This document shows positions 11,026 to 21,890 of a stretch of 64,000 nt of DNA, piece by piece. The translations under genes were made by a program, and so were the position numbers. Numbering within the stretch: position 1 is the stretch's first letter; each line of letters starts with the position of its first letter. The notes under the pieces were generated by a model. It searched no databases and had not been told where the DNA came from. It saw nothing but the letters and a program-made list of their open reading frames with translations. Source of the DNA: Gonapodya prolifera JEL478 (Eukaryota > Monoblepharomycota > Monoblepharidomycetes > Monoblepharidales > Gonapodyaceae); NCBI GenBank assembly GCA_001574975.1, contig KQ965742.1:501696-565695 (forward strand), given 5' to 3'.

Positions 11026-12324
11026 ATGGACTTTATGGACTTGATCGCAAAAAGTCCACTATCTACTCTCCTCCTATTCGGCGGTGCTGCATCCGTCGTG
11101 TTCTGGCTCAATCGATTGTTCATTGTCACTTCGACGAGGTCAAGAAAACCATGGGAAAGTTGGCCGACTAGGAAAAATTCCACACCTCCTGCCGAAAGCG
11201 GAATTATGGTTGACAAGTGGAAGGAGGGGGACATTGAAATCGAAGTGTGGGTCAAGCTTGCTCAATCGGTGAGTGAAATCGACAACGCACCTTCACGTGT
11301 GATTTTCAATTGTTAACCTTTAGCCGTCCAAACTTCCGCCATTCGTTTTCGTTCATGGGGGATTCCACTCCGCGGGCTGGTGAGGAGATACCGTTGTGTG
11401 ATGATCGAAACTCGTACAATGTTGTGCCAATTCGTGATTCAGCTTCGTGAATTACATTCAATTCTTCTCATCGCGTGGGATCGACTGCTATTCGCTCTCG
11501 TTACGCGGACACGGAACTTCCACCGTCGTTCCAGGTCGCGAACTATTTCATAACGCAGATGAATGGTGTCTCGATGTAGGCGTTGTTGTGGGGCGGCTTT
11601 TGGGAAAGGGTACGCGACCTCCTGTTCTCTTCGGGTAAGTGCGAACTGAGAAACCCTCGACGTCCAGTTTCTAACAACAAAGTGCCACAGTCATTCTGCA
11701 GGAGGAGGCCTCGTGCAGTATTTCTTGACACATCCACCTTCGAATGTCAGACAGTTTTCGTCCCCACTATGCTCTGCATTTGTTCATCTTGACGGATTCC
11801 CTCCGAGCCCATACGGCCATCGACCGTTCCTCAACTGGAGTTTCGTAGACACGTGGAACTTGCTCGTCTCAAATGCAACGCTCAACAACTTCCACATGCT
11901 CAAAACACCCGCACTGGCGAGAAAGGTGTTCTACTCCAAGGACACACCAGAAGACGTTGTGGTTGATTCTTGGTCGCAGTTGGAACGCGTGGAAAGCATA
12001 GTCATGCCAATCACGTACGCGGCCTCCATGTTTCGACCCTTTTGCGACACCAAGGCCGTCCTACAAGCTTGTAACGGAAAACTGGTCGTCGTTGGTGCGG
12101 AGGAGGACGTGCTCATGGATCCAATGCTGGTCTCCAAAGTTGTTGAACTGTATGAGACCACGGCTTTGGAGCTTGGGGGAAAGACCTCAAGGGGGAGCCA
12201 AATTGCTGTTAAGAAGGTAATGGTCAGGGGAGGCCACTGCCATATGGTGGAGCCCTGGTGGCAGGATGGTGCGAAAGTCGTTGCAGATGTTCTTATTGAA
12301 GCTTTGTCTCAAGGGGGCAAATAA
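11026..12324 (+). CDS. Alpha/beta-hydrolase (serine hydrolase), N-terminal membrane anchor
   Basis: Exons 11026-11268, 11324-11379, 11443-11634 and 11691-12324 give 374 residues with consistent phases. A hydrophobic segment at residues 10-30 (LSTLLLFGGAASVVFWLNRL) could anchor it. Fold motifs: oxyanion strand FVFVHGGFHSAG, SLRGHGTS, nucleophile elbow FGHSAGGGL (serine rebuilt across the last splice), late acid candidate in VVVGAEEDVLMDP, and catalytic histidine candidate in VMVRGGHCHMVEP. This is the broad alpha/beta-hydrolase fold 6 type. Substrate cannot be told from sequence; lipase, esterase and epoxide-hydrolase-like activities are all possible. No PTS1 is present. Confidence 0.8.
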
Positions 12325-12753
12325 TTGAGCAGATATATTGATTGCAGAGCAGTATTTACGACCCAGTGACGCTTTCAGTGCTTCGTGGTGGGGGTATAAG
12401 ATAGCACCCTGACCATGATTTGCACGAGAATTTCATGTTTTCGTGTCAAATGAGAGCGTGTAACTTGCCCCAGGCGATGGATTTTTCGGTGAAGGGATGG
12501 GACTGACGTCACGAATACCAATAGGGATCGCAAGGGCGACAAAAGTCCGATTTTTGAAGTCCCACCCCACCCCACCCGACTGCCGAAACCTCAACTTTTC
12601 GAGCGGATAGGCGCTCCATTCGTGTCCCACTGCACGCTTCCGCGACTCGGCCATCATTTCCGAAGCTTCGTCAGTGGGCGATACCATCAAGGGCAATCGA
12701 GCTTTCTTGTTGGCGCCTGTTTGCGGCAAGCCCTATACCACTGCACATCTTCG
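12325..12753. other. Intergenic, presumed promoter and 5' leader of the Rck2/Srk1 kinase gene
   Basis: No gene is supported here. The kinase frame stays open upstream to an ATG at 12622, but the added 44 residues look non-conserved, and the ATG at 12754 gives a more natural start. A CCCCACCCCACCCGAC tract lies near 12562-12580. Confidence 0.5.
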
Positions 12754-15700
12754 ATGCCACCTTTTGGAACGATTTTGAAGCAGCTTTTTGGAGCGGCTGG
12801 GCCGAACGCGAATGACATTCCAGCTCTCCCGAGTCATCCAAACCCCACCAACGGAACCGCAGCTGTTTTCGAAGCGCCTCCCGCAGCAACGCAAGCCAGA
12901 TTCGAGGATAATGGACCATCGATTTCAGATGGAAAGAAAGCGAGAGATTCGGTCGTCATGACTCAGCATTACAGTGTTCCGAGTCAAAGCGCGGAGAATC
13001 AGCACGGGAATGACATGAAAGCGGCTGTGATTGGGATGATTACAAACGTTGATAAAGTTTTGGAGGTTAAAGGGCGATCTGAGGAGGGCGAGGGCGATAT
13101 TGGCCATCATCGCAATCCCAACAGGCACCAGAAGAAGCAGCACAAGCAGAAAGAACATCGCGCGACAGAATCAACTTCCAGCCAAATTGCGAGCGAATTG
13201 GCGGCACGTATTCGCCATCACCACAGACACCAGCTTGCGGCTGCAGAGTCGGAAGCAGCGACAGCGGCGACAAAGTCAGACGCCGCTCCTGCAGTTCCTC
13301 CTCCGGCAGATGCGATGGAGACGGACACATTGCCTTCTTTTGGTATTGAAGTGGTGAATCGTGAGACGACCAAGCACGAGGATGATGAGTACATTGAAAT
13401 TTTGGACGGCGGGATCAGAACCTCCACGTTTTTCAAATCGGACGTGGAGGAAGAGGGCCTACCTGTGTATCCAGACTTGCAACGGTTCAAACTGCTCAAG
13501 AAGATGGGGGAGTGAGTGCATTTGTGCTTGGCATTGCTTGCTTGCAAACATCTCGTCGAACCATTCCACAGAGGAGCCTTTTCGAATGTGTACAAGGCGA
13601 AAGACCGACAAACGCAACAAATTGTCGCGGTCAAGGTGGTGCGAAAGGCCGAGCTCACCCCAAATCAGGTTGGTTTCTTGGTCGCCTGGAGCTCGGTTGG
13701 ATCATTTCCGGATCCTTTCTCTGATCGACCGACTTCATAGCGTGCAAACGTTCTGAAAGAAGTGCAGCTTCTTCGTACACTTAAACACGACAACATTATT
13801 CGGCTTCTTGGGTTCCATGATACCATGAGCAGTGTCACGACTCCCGGTGTGGGCAAGGTAAGAACGTGAACACTTCCCGATTGAGTCAACTGTATTGCTC
13901 ATCACGGTGGAACAGGAATCAGGATACTACTACTTAATCTTGGAGCTAATGCCCGGCGGGGAACTCTTCCATGAATTGGTTCGACAGACTTGTTTGTCGG
14001 AAGACGAGTGCAGGCGCATAATTACAATGGTGAGCGTATCGGTGAAATTCGCACTCCATCTTCCTCATCTTTGCAACTGTCTCCGTTGCGATCGACAACT
14101 TGCAACATTGCAGATTGCGTCAGCAGTGCGATACCTCCACGAAGACTGCGGTGTTGTGCACCGGGACATAAAGCTCGAGAATCTGTACGTTTGACTCTCT
14201 TCCCTGATCCTTCACTGTCCGCTAAACTCCATTATTTGCTGCCAGCCTCTTTGATTTTCCCAAGAAGAATAAACAGTCAGCATTGTTTACTGAGAAGAAG
14301 GCGGCGGTTCCACCTCAGGGTGCACTTGGCTGTAAAGACGTGACCAGGGTCGGAGTGGTGAAACTTGCTGACTTCGGACTTTCAAAGGTTTTGTATCCGT
14401 CTTTTTGTTGCATTCTGTTGGTTGTATTCACGGACTTATAACAGACCATATGGAACGATCATACTCTTACGCCATGCGGAACGGTAAAGGGACAGCTTTT
14501 TTTCTATCCTTTAAGTATATTGGCTAATACTCGTTATATTAGGTTGGATATACTGCTCCTGAAATAGTACGGGACGAATGGTACTCGAAAGGGGTTGATA
14601 TGTGGGCTCTTGGTTGTGTGCTATATACATTGTGAGTCCGATCATGTGTTCCAATTGGTAGAATTGGTAGTTGAGAATTCAAATCACCAAAAGGTTGTGC
14701 GGTTTTCCTCCGTTCTACGATGACAAGGTGGAAACTCTCACAAAGAAGGTAGCACGTGGGCAGTTCACATTCCTGTCTCCATGGTGGGATCCTGTCAGCG
14801 CAGAAGGTAAATATGTTTGTGCGACCGCAACATCGAGCTGTGCACTCATGGTATCGCATAATGCAGCGAGAGATTTGGTGACACGCTGTCTCACGGTTGA
14901 TCCTTCGCGAAGATACACCATTAGACAGTTTCTTGCTCATCCCTGGATGAGAAAGCAAGTGAGGAACTCCTTCGCCATACGCTGAGAAGCTTTTGAAAAC
15001 TGATCACCAACTCGTCACATCAGAGACTACCGGCACTTCTTGATCCCCTTCTGGCTCTTCCACCCATGCTGAAACGCAAGTCCAAAGCTTTGCCCGATCC
15101 TGCAGCTTCCGAAGGTCTATTGCAAACTGCCCCGAACACCAAAAAGGAATCCATCGCGAAGAAAGAATCCACTGTTCCCGGCTGGTCGGCGCCCGAAATG
15201 CTTCGCACTCCAGTGGAGGAGAAACTGCTGACCTATCAGAGTACCGACTCTGAACAAACGGACGCGACAGTGGCTGCTCTCTTTGCTCCTGAAATTCTCA
15301 AAACGCCAGCAGAGTTCGCTCATATTAGCTCTGATGAAGATGAATTGTCCGAGAGTGCCGCAGTTGCGGAAGATGTTGGGGAGGAGGATACGAAGTCAGC
15401 AACGAAGAGGTCAGGGAAGGCGTACTTCGAGCAACGCAGACAAGCTGCGCATGGAGCGCCACAACGCAAAGAGCCACATAAGGAAGAAGACTCGAAGGAT
15501 GACAGCAGGAAAGAGACTATTGGGATTACTTCTGGTGCTGTAGAGTCAGTCGCCCAACACATCCGAAACGCACCAATTGCGGACAATGATGTAATCACCA
15601 CGGCAACCCCACCCACGAGCATCAGGCATCCGCTTCCATATGAAGAAGAAGGAGAGGGTGCTGAAGCAGCGGTTCGAGACACCTCCACAATTCAACCACA

Positions 15701-16226
15701 TCAACCTCTTTCGCCATTGCCGACTCCTCTTACAAAATCTTTAATTGACGCTCAGTATGACATCGTGAAGAGCATTATGGACGCTATGAGCCCGTGGGAT
15801 ATAGTGGCCGCGCCAGCAGAAGGGCAGGCTGGCGAACCAGGAGCGTCAAGGGCACAGGGGATGTCTGAAGCACATCGCGGTGTTGCGCCCCATAGCGGTG
15901 GACTTCACAACAGAGCGGCGGCGCTGAATAAAGCCGGTCTTCCACCCTTCCGTGCAGGTCCTGGTGGTGGTAATTCAGGTGCGACTGTAGCAAACGCAGC
16001 ACTCACGAGTTCTGCGGCACGGGAGCGCGCAAGTCGACGCCTGGGCGCGCAGCGAAAAGTTGCCCCACCTGCGATACTCCCGGAAGCTCCACAACAAGCA
16101 ACGACAGCAACGAAGCGGGTGGACCCGAGTAACTTCGATCTTCAAATTGAAGACAGCACACTTATGAGGCGAAGGAGGGAGCGAATGGGCATGGGCATGG
16201 TTGACGAATCTAAGAGTGAGCATTAA
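12754..16226 (+). CDS. CaMK-like MAPK-activated protein kinase (Rck2/Srk1 type)
   Basis: Stress-pathway kinase of the fungal Rck2/Srk1 class, which acts under Hog1/Sty1 MAP kinase. Exons: 12754-13511, 13572-13668, 13741-13857, 13916-14029, 14114-14184, 14246-14387, 14445-14483, 14543-14631, 14694-14806, 14867-14958, 15024-16226, giving 944 residues with all phases agreeing. A 250-residue N-terminal region, rich in His and Lys, precedes FKLLKKMGEGAFSNVYKAKD. Then come VAVKVV, LELMPGGELFHELV, HRDIKLENLLFDFPKKNKQ, ADFGLSK, TPCGTVGYTAPEIV, the class-typical CGFPPFYDD and FTFLSPWWD, and AHPWM. The C-terminal extension of about 400 residues is encoded mainly by the last exon. It is disordered, acidic and basic by turns, and much longer than in the yeast proteins. 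Confidence 0.88.
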
Positions 16227-16328
16227 TTTTGTCCCATTGATACATAATGGGACGATAAGATTGGTTTGGCAAAGTAATGTTACACACTTCACTCATCAAA
16301 TGATAAAATAATACACCTCATTGATCAC

Positions 16329-17816
16329 ATGCCCCTACATCTACTACCCTCACCCTATGCTCTTGCAGGGCCCATATTCGAATATCAGACGCGTATCTGG
16401 GCGCGTTTTTCTTTGCGAAAGACACTACTTTTGGGAGCTGCTGTCGGTATCGCGACTCTCGTAATTTTGAGCAATGCTACCCTTCAGCACGACGCCTACA
16501 GCTCTCAATCGCGAGGTGTGCGATCTATTGATGTAATCGAACAGGCGACGGAAATCGGGACAGAAGCGCAAACGCCGCCGTGCAGCTCTGATCTGCACAA
16601 CGTGACATCGCAACCCAGTTCACACGGCGACGATGTTTCCAGATATCAGGGATGTACTTACGACAGAGGATATGAGAGTGACTGCGTGGGCTCGGACAAT
16701 GAGATCACAACGAATCGGACACTAGACTTTTCCAAGATTTACGTTCTCAACCTTCCCCGACGCACGGACAGAAGAGAGCGCGTAAAGGTGCGAGCAGTGC
16801 TTTCAATGGCCTCTTTCGGAGGAGAAGTCACATTATTTTGTAGCTTCTAGCCCGCGTCACGAATATCTCCGTCGACTTTGTCGCGGCGACACCCGCAACT
16901 CACCGCGATGTGGTACAATTACACAGTCAGGCCTCAGAAAACCGACGGCCGGAATCACCTGTGTATCCAGGGGAAGTGGCTTGCTGGATTTCGCACAGAA
17001 GGGTGTGGGAGGATGTCGTGATCAATGGGCGACAGTCAGCTTTGGTAATGGAGGACGATGTGGATCTAGAGGTGAGCGACACGACGCACAAATATGCGGG
17101 TGTGAGCGAGCTAAAGCGGTCTCCGTATGACAGCTTGATATCAGGAAGAAGCTGAGGGGAATCTTGGATAGGACGAGAGGGACGTGGGATATACTCTTTG
17201 TGGGCACGTGTTGGGAGTGAGTGTCCCCTGAAGCACGACCCAAGGATGTGACGTGATCATAGATATCGGAGATAAGCCCCGTGCAGCACGAGGTGGTGAA
17301 GCACGTGTATCGATCAGTCTCACCAGTGAGTTGCAACACCATACCAAGTTTTAAGCAAAGCACGACGCCCACATTCCCATTCCCATATATTCAATTACAA
17401 AGACATGTACGCATGCCTATGCTCTTACATTTTCCGCTGCTCTCTATCTTCTACGGGAATTATCGACTTATCGGGAACCGTTGGATGTAATGATCATTCA
17501 ACAAATTGTGCGCGACAACAAGCTTCGGGTGCTCACAGTCCAGCCGACTCTCATCGGCCAAGTCCGAATGCGGGGTACCGCGAGGTGGCCGGCCAAAGGT
17601 GATAACAGTTCCTGGCCAGATCCCGTAGGAGGGCCGATCGGGCCACCATTGGAACATCCGGGCGAGGGCCAGAGCAAAATTATGCAAGATGCTAGAAATG
17701 CCAGCGGTGGGGTTTCTGATGTAAAACCGGACCGCGAGGACATTGGGGAAGAGAAGTTGGAAACGAGCGCTTGGTTGGAAGTCCTGACCCGCGAGGGGTT
17801 GTTAACAAATGAATAA
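16329..17816 (+). CDS. Glycosyltransferase family 25, type II membrane protein
   Basis: Exons 16329-16787, 16844-17071, 17134-17216, 17277-17325 and 17403-17816 give 410 residues. A hydrophobic segment (TLLLGAAVGIATLVILSNAT, residues about 36-55) is a signal anchor. A Ser-rich stem follows, then the GT25 core: IYVLNLPRRTDRRERVKLLARV, PGEVACWISHRRVWEDVV, the nucleotide-sugar and metal site VMEDDVDLE, WDILFVGTCW and TCTHAYALTFSAALYLLREL. The enzyme should transfer a sugar, commonly galactose in the family, in the Golgi or ER lumen. The acceptor of exon 2 is the TAG at 16841-16843 and not the nearby CTAG, since only that keeps the family frame. The border of exon 4 is the least certain. Acceptor substrate unknown. 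Confidence 0.85.
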
Positions 17817-19075
17817 TTAATGCGAATAAATTTAATTTGAATTAGAACACGTTTTTGTTCTGCTTCATACATGATTACATGATTACAAATGTGAGACAAC
17901 GTTCTTCCGCACGGAATTAACCTGCAGCCCCTGGCCAGTGCGGTGGAACTTTATCTCACGCTCACTCGGATCTCCGATCTCGATGGTCGCACTTTGGCAT
18001 CTTGGAGTCTTCCAGTGGCCTAATTCACTCATAATCACCATTTGCTAAGTAAAGCGGTTGATGTGAACCAAAACTATATGTCAAAGATGCACCAGCACCA
18101 TCCTTGTCGTTTTTTGTATGGCACCCTCCTATGGTTGCATATTCTCTTTTCCCCAAAAGTAGAAACTGCATCGAAAAGGAGGATAGAAACCCTGATTGGT
18201 GGAGTGAATTCAATTAGATCTGTTCTTCGAACCATTCCTCACCGTGGTTTTCGCTGTGTCGGTGAGGAGCACGAGAGTTGGCCCCCCAACCAGGGACACG
18301 TAAATTCTGATTTGCGTGTGTACGCAAATGTATCGAAAGGATTGGGGATGAAGGCTGTAGCTAAAACGTTGACCCAAAACCAAGAAGAAGCCGTAGAAAT
18401 GATGGCTCTCAAGTCTGTGATTCCAGATTTCAATTACAATACGAAAATTGCGATCTTTCTATCCTCGCTCGATAAAATGAAACTTCTCACCAAGGTGGTT
18501 ACATGAGTCTTGGGTCACACCTCCGATGGCACATTGCCGACAGCTCCAGTAGCACAGTACTCGCAATCATGGAAATCGGCATTCGCGAAAGCTTTGTATG
18601 CTCATTCTGTGATTTAATCTCTTATTAGATATTTATTATGCTGTGCATCGAGGCTCGCTCCTGACGCAGAGCACCTGTCAACTTCCGCCCGGAACACCCG
18701 CATCCCGCTATTCCACAAATCATATACCCAAAGAGCCCTCGCACTCCCGGCCAACAGCTCCGGGCTATTTTCCTGTCACCGGAGTCGCGTTTTCTGGTGT
18801 TCGGTGGGGCGTCCTCCCTCATACCCTGCCCCCCAGAACCCTGGAAGCCGACACGGACACGCTCAACTCTCAACACGCGAACCTTCCATTCCGCTTCACT
18901 CCACTCGGCTTCTTCGCATCCGATTGAGATCGTCTCTTCGTTTTCGTCGCGAATTGTTCCGCCTCCCGAGGATCTTACCAAAGGCCAAGTCATCCAAAGT
19001 ACCTCTCCCAACTGTCAACGAAATCATCCACGAAACGACCAATCCCCACCATAAAAACACTTTAATTACCTCATA
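17817..19075. other. Long intergenic region, no supported gene
   Basis: About 1.26 kb between the GT25 stop and the cyclin start. The first 800 bp are AT-richer than the surrounding genes. An open frame with an internal ATG at 18075 runs to 18506 but resembles no family and has AT-ending codons unlike its neighbours. The last 400 bp are GC-rich and pyrimidine-biased and probably hold the cyclin promoter and leader. A short direct repeat CATGATTA occurs twice near 17868-17885. Confidence 0.5.
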
Positions 19076-21569
19076 ATGCCTCCCTCGGTTCCGCATCTGG
19101 CTCCCGTCCACCCTAGTCTCGGCGGTCAGACCTCGACTCTTCCATCGCACCCCGACGTGCCTTCGGAAGCAGCAAACACCTGGGATGGGCTTGCGGAGTA
19201 CGCTTCGGACTTTATGCGGGAGCTTTCCAAGGAGGAGGTGGGTCTCTTCTCGTGTTTTTGGATGCATCTTTTCTACTCTCTCCAGTCTGACTCACACGAC
19301 ACAACTCGTCGCCCTCCAGGAGCTCACCCTTCCTATGCCTAATTTCTTGGACTACCAAACGGATCTTACCCCTCCGAGTGAGTTGAACCTCGGAGACCAA
19401 TGGACGGAACATATAGAGTCTGTGACTATGTGCAAACAGGGTCCATCTGGCGGAAGCACCCGATGGTGGCAAGGACCCAGCCAGATGGTATCAATCAAAC
19501 TGACTAAAATTTCCTCCCTCTCATCATCCCGTAGTGCGCAAGACGCTCCTTGAATGGCTGATAGGTGAGTGTGCATTCGTCGCAATGTGTCAATATCAGC
19601 TAATACCAGACCTCCCCCATCTCCACATTATTTCGAAACCGTCGCTTTTTGACATCGCTGCACGCAGAGGTCCACTACGAAAACGGTTTGAGCCCCGAAG
19701 CGCTCCCGCTTGCCATCAATCTCATCGACAGATACCTTTCAAAACGCACGATTCCAAGGAGAGATTTGTGAGTCATACACGATCCATGCGATGTTACGTG
19801 CGAAGATGGTTATGCTTACATTCGTCTCCATGCGATCAGCCAACTCCTCGGAATTTGTTCGCTCTTCATCGCTTCCAAATACTGCGATCTCCCCAACATC
19901 ACACTCACCGTCAATGCCGTCATTGCACTGTGCTGCGGGCTTTACCGCCGTGGCGACATCGCCGAGATGGAGCGCCGCATTCTGCATGTCGTTTCTTTCG
20001 ATTTGTCCTACCGCAGTGCACCTTGGGTTCTCGCGGTCGTCACTGGAGAGCAGTCACGAGAAGAAGACGGCTCGCGATGGCAATACGGCTCGCTCGCTGC
20101 GGGATCCACCACCGGTCTCAGAGGGCGACCCCCGATTGTCATGTTTCCCCAACTTCACCTCACCATCGCGTACTTCCTCGCCGACATAAGTCTCCTGTAC
20201 CGGAGGTTTATCGCTCTTCGCGGTGCTGCCGTCGCTGTCGGGTGCATGATCGCCGCAACAAGGATCGTTGAAGGGTGGGGCATGCAGAAAGGAGGCCATA
20301 TGAAATCTCTTGAACTTGTTCGTAGCCGCTCTTTGCCTTTTACCCCCGATATGTGACTTACCAGAGATACGTTGTGATATCATGTCTCTTGCAGAACCAT
20401 GCCACCACCAACCAACTCGAGCACTTGGCGAGGGGCGACGAAGTGGTTCCCCACATTGCGAGCAACCTCGTCGACTGTGCCGTGGCCCTCTTCAGATCGG
20501 TGGGGCCTTTAGAGCCCGGCAGCGACCCTCGAGCTCAGATTCCTTGCATTCTTCGCAAATGGAGCCGCGTGGCGGTCAATGCCCAAGTCGAAACTGGATA
20601 CAGGCAGATCGCTACCGTCTCGGTGACACTGATGGACATTTTGGCCGGATTCGAAGAGTATTGCCGCGCCGAGGAGGAGAAAACGAGACTGATGATGGCG
20701 CAGTACCTCACGCCTACCAGGACGAGTCCCCCGAGGGTGAGTTGAAGTGCCGTACCTCGTGGTAACGGAGAAACGGCACCACTCACCAACCGCGTTTTCA
20801 CTAGAATCGCACGGGCCCGGGATCGCAGAGAGTCGAATACTTCCCAGGTGCACCGCCATCGCCGGCGAGCGGACACTACGTCGACAGTCAGTACTCTACA
20901 GCTGCGTCGACCTCCACCTCTACCGGCGAGCCATCTGGTCGACGAGGCTCCATGTCGCTCATGGGGACCATGGACATGTATTCGCAAGAGCATCCGGAAG
21001 GCACATATGCGACCGTCTTCGCACCGATGGTGGATGTGATGGTTGAGAACGGCGTCGAAACCCAGTTCGATGAACCACAGCCAGTCATTCCTGTGCCCAT
21101 TCCTCCCCGCTCCAAGTTCGGGCAGGTGGACCCTGAGAACATGCTGCCGACGCCACCGTACGACCATAACCGTGCCATTCCCCACGACCCATACTCGATG
21201 CGACCTGAAATGACTGGCGACCCAGAAGTCATGTGGTGCGGCGACACGACGGAGGAGCTTGACGGAGGGATCGGACCTGCAGCAGTCGCCGTTGCCGTCT
21301 CGTTGGAGCCTCGGTTTTTTCCCCGTCGTGAAGGGATTGCCGCACGGAGGATTCGTTCGGGGCACCATCCATCAACGTCAGAAAATGGAGCCATTCTGCA
21401 CCTTGTCGGAACCTCACGACTCATGCTGAATGGGAATACAGCAGGCGTCGAGGCGGGACTGTCTGGACTTGCTCTGGTTGACTCGAGGGCGATTCCAATA
21501 CTTACACCCCCTCTCAGCCCGGGGATGTCGTTGGACGGACCTTCTCAGTATTTCACCAGCAATCAGTGA
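19076..21569 (+). CDS. Divergent A/B-type (mitotic) cyclin
   Basis: Cyclin-fold regulatory subunit expected to activate a CDK. The N-terminus has no clear destruction box. Exon 1 ends at 19251 and is followed by a 34-nt intron (19252-19285) that is needed to keep the frame. The first cyclin box reads MRKTLLEWLIEVHYENGLSP, INLIDRYLSKR, QLLGICSLFIASKYCDLP and RGDIAEMERRILHVVSFDLS, with the hallmark Arg, Leu, Asp, Lys and Glu positions kept. A second helical region, split by a Gly/Ser insert, follows (IAYFLADISLLYRRFIALRG). The last 250 residues are Pro/Ser-rich and unconserved. Introns separate SKEEVGLFS, LTPP, EWLI, PRRD, LEL and TSPPR. Assignment to the cyclin family is strong; A versus B type is not settled. 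Confidence 0.78.
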
Positions 21570-21890
21570 ACGTGCAAAAGGACTATTGTTGGGTCTGAAG
21601 CGTGCGCGGGGCCGGGGAGCACTCCGGTTTCCTGCTCAGTTGTGCATCTGTAGATATTTTCATGATTCTTTTTTTCTTCCTGAGAAACCCACATCACCAC
21701 TGCAAATCATCTGGGCGATGTTCCGCATGTATCTCTTCATTTGTGACTGCAATAAATCATCGTTCTTCTCCAAGAAGACGGAGGAACAACACAGGGACGA
21801 GTCGGAAGCTAAAAAAACCCCCGGCGGAAGTTTTGTGGACCCGCGCTTATACCGTGCCAATCTCGCACTACCCGTGTTCACTACGCGATA
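21570..21890. other. Short intergenic region, no gene seen
   Basis: 321 bp between the cyclin stop and the second FATP-type gene on the same strand. It contains a T-rich stretch near 21660-21685 and nothing I can name; presumably the cyclin 3' end and the next promoter. Confidence 0.5.

Noticed and set aside
12622-12753. Upstream in-frame ATG adding 44 residues to the Rck2/Srk1 kinase
   Set aside because: The added residues look non-coding and the ATG at 12754 gives a compact start; kept as a possibility only.
17868-17887. Direct repeat CATGATTACATGATTACA
   Set aside because: Two copies only, very short; no sign of an array or a mobile element.
18075-18506. Open frame of about 140 residues in the 17817-19075 gap
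   Set aside because: No family resemblance, AT-ending codons unlike the neighbours, no flanking splice signals that extend it. Listed only as part of the intergenic region.
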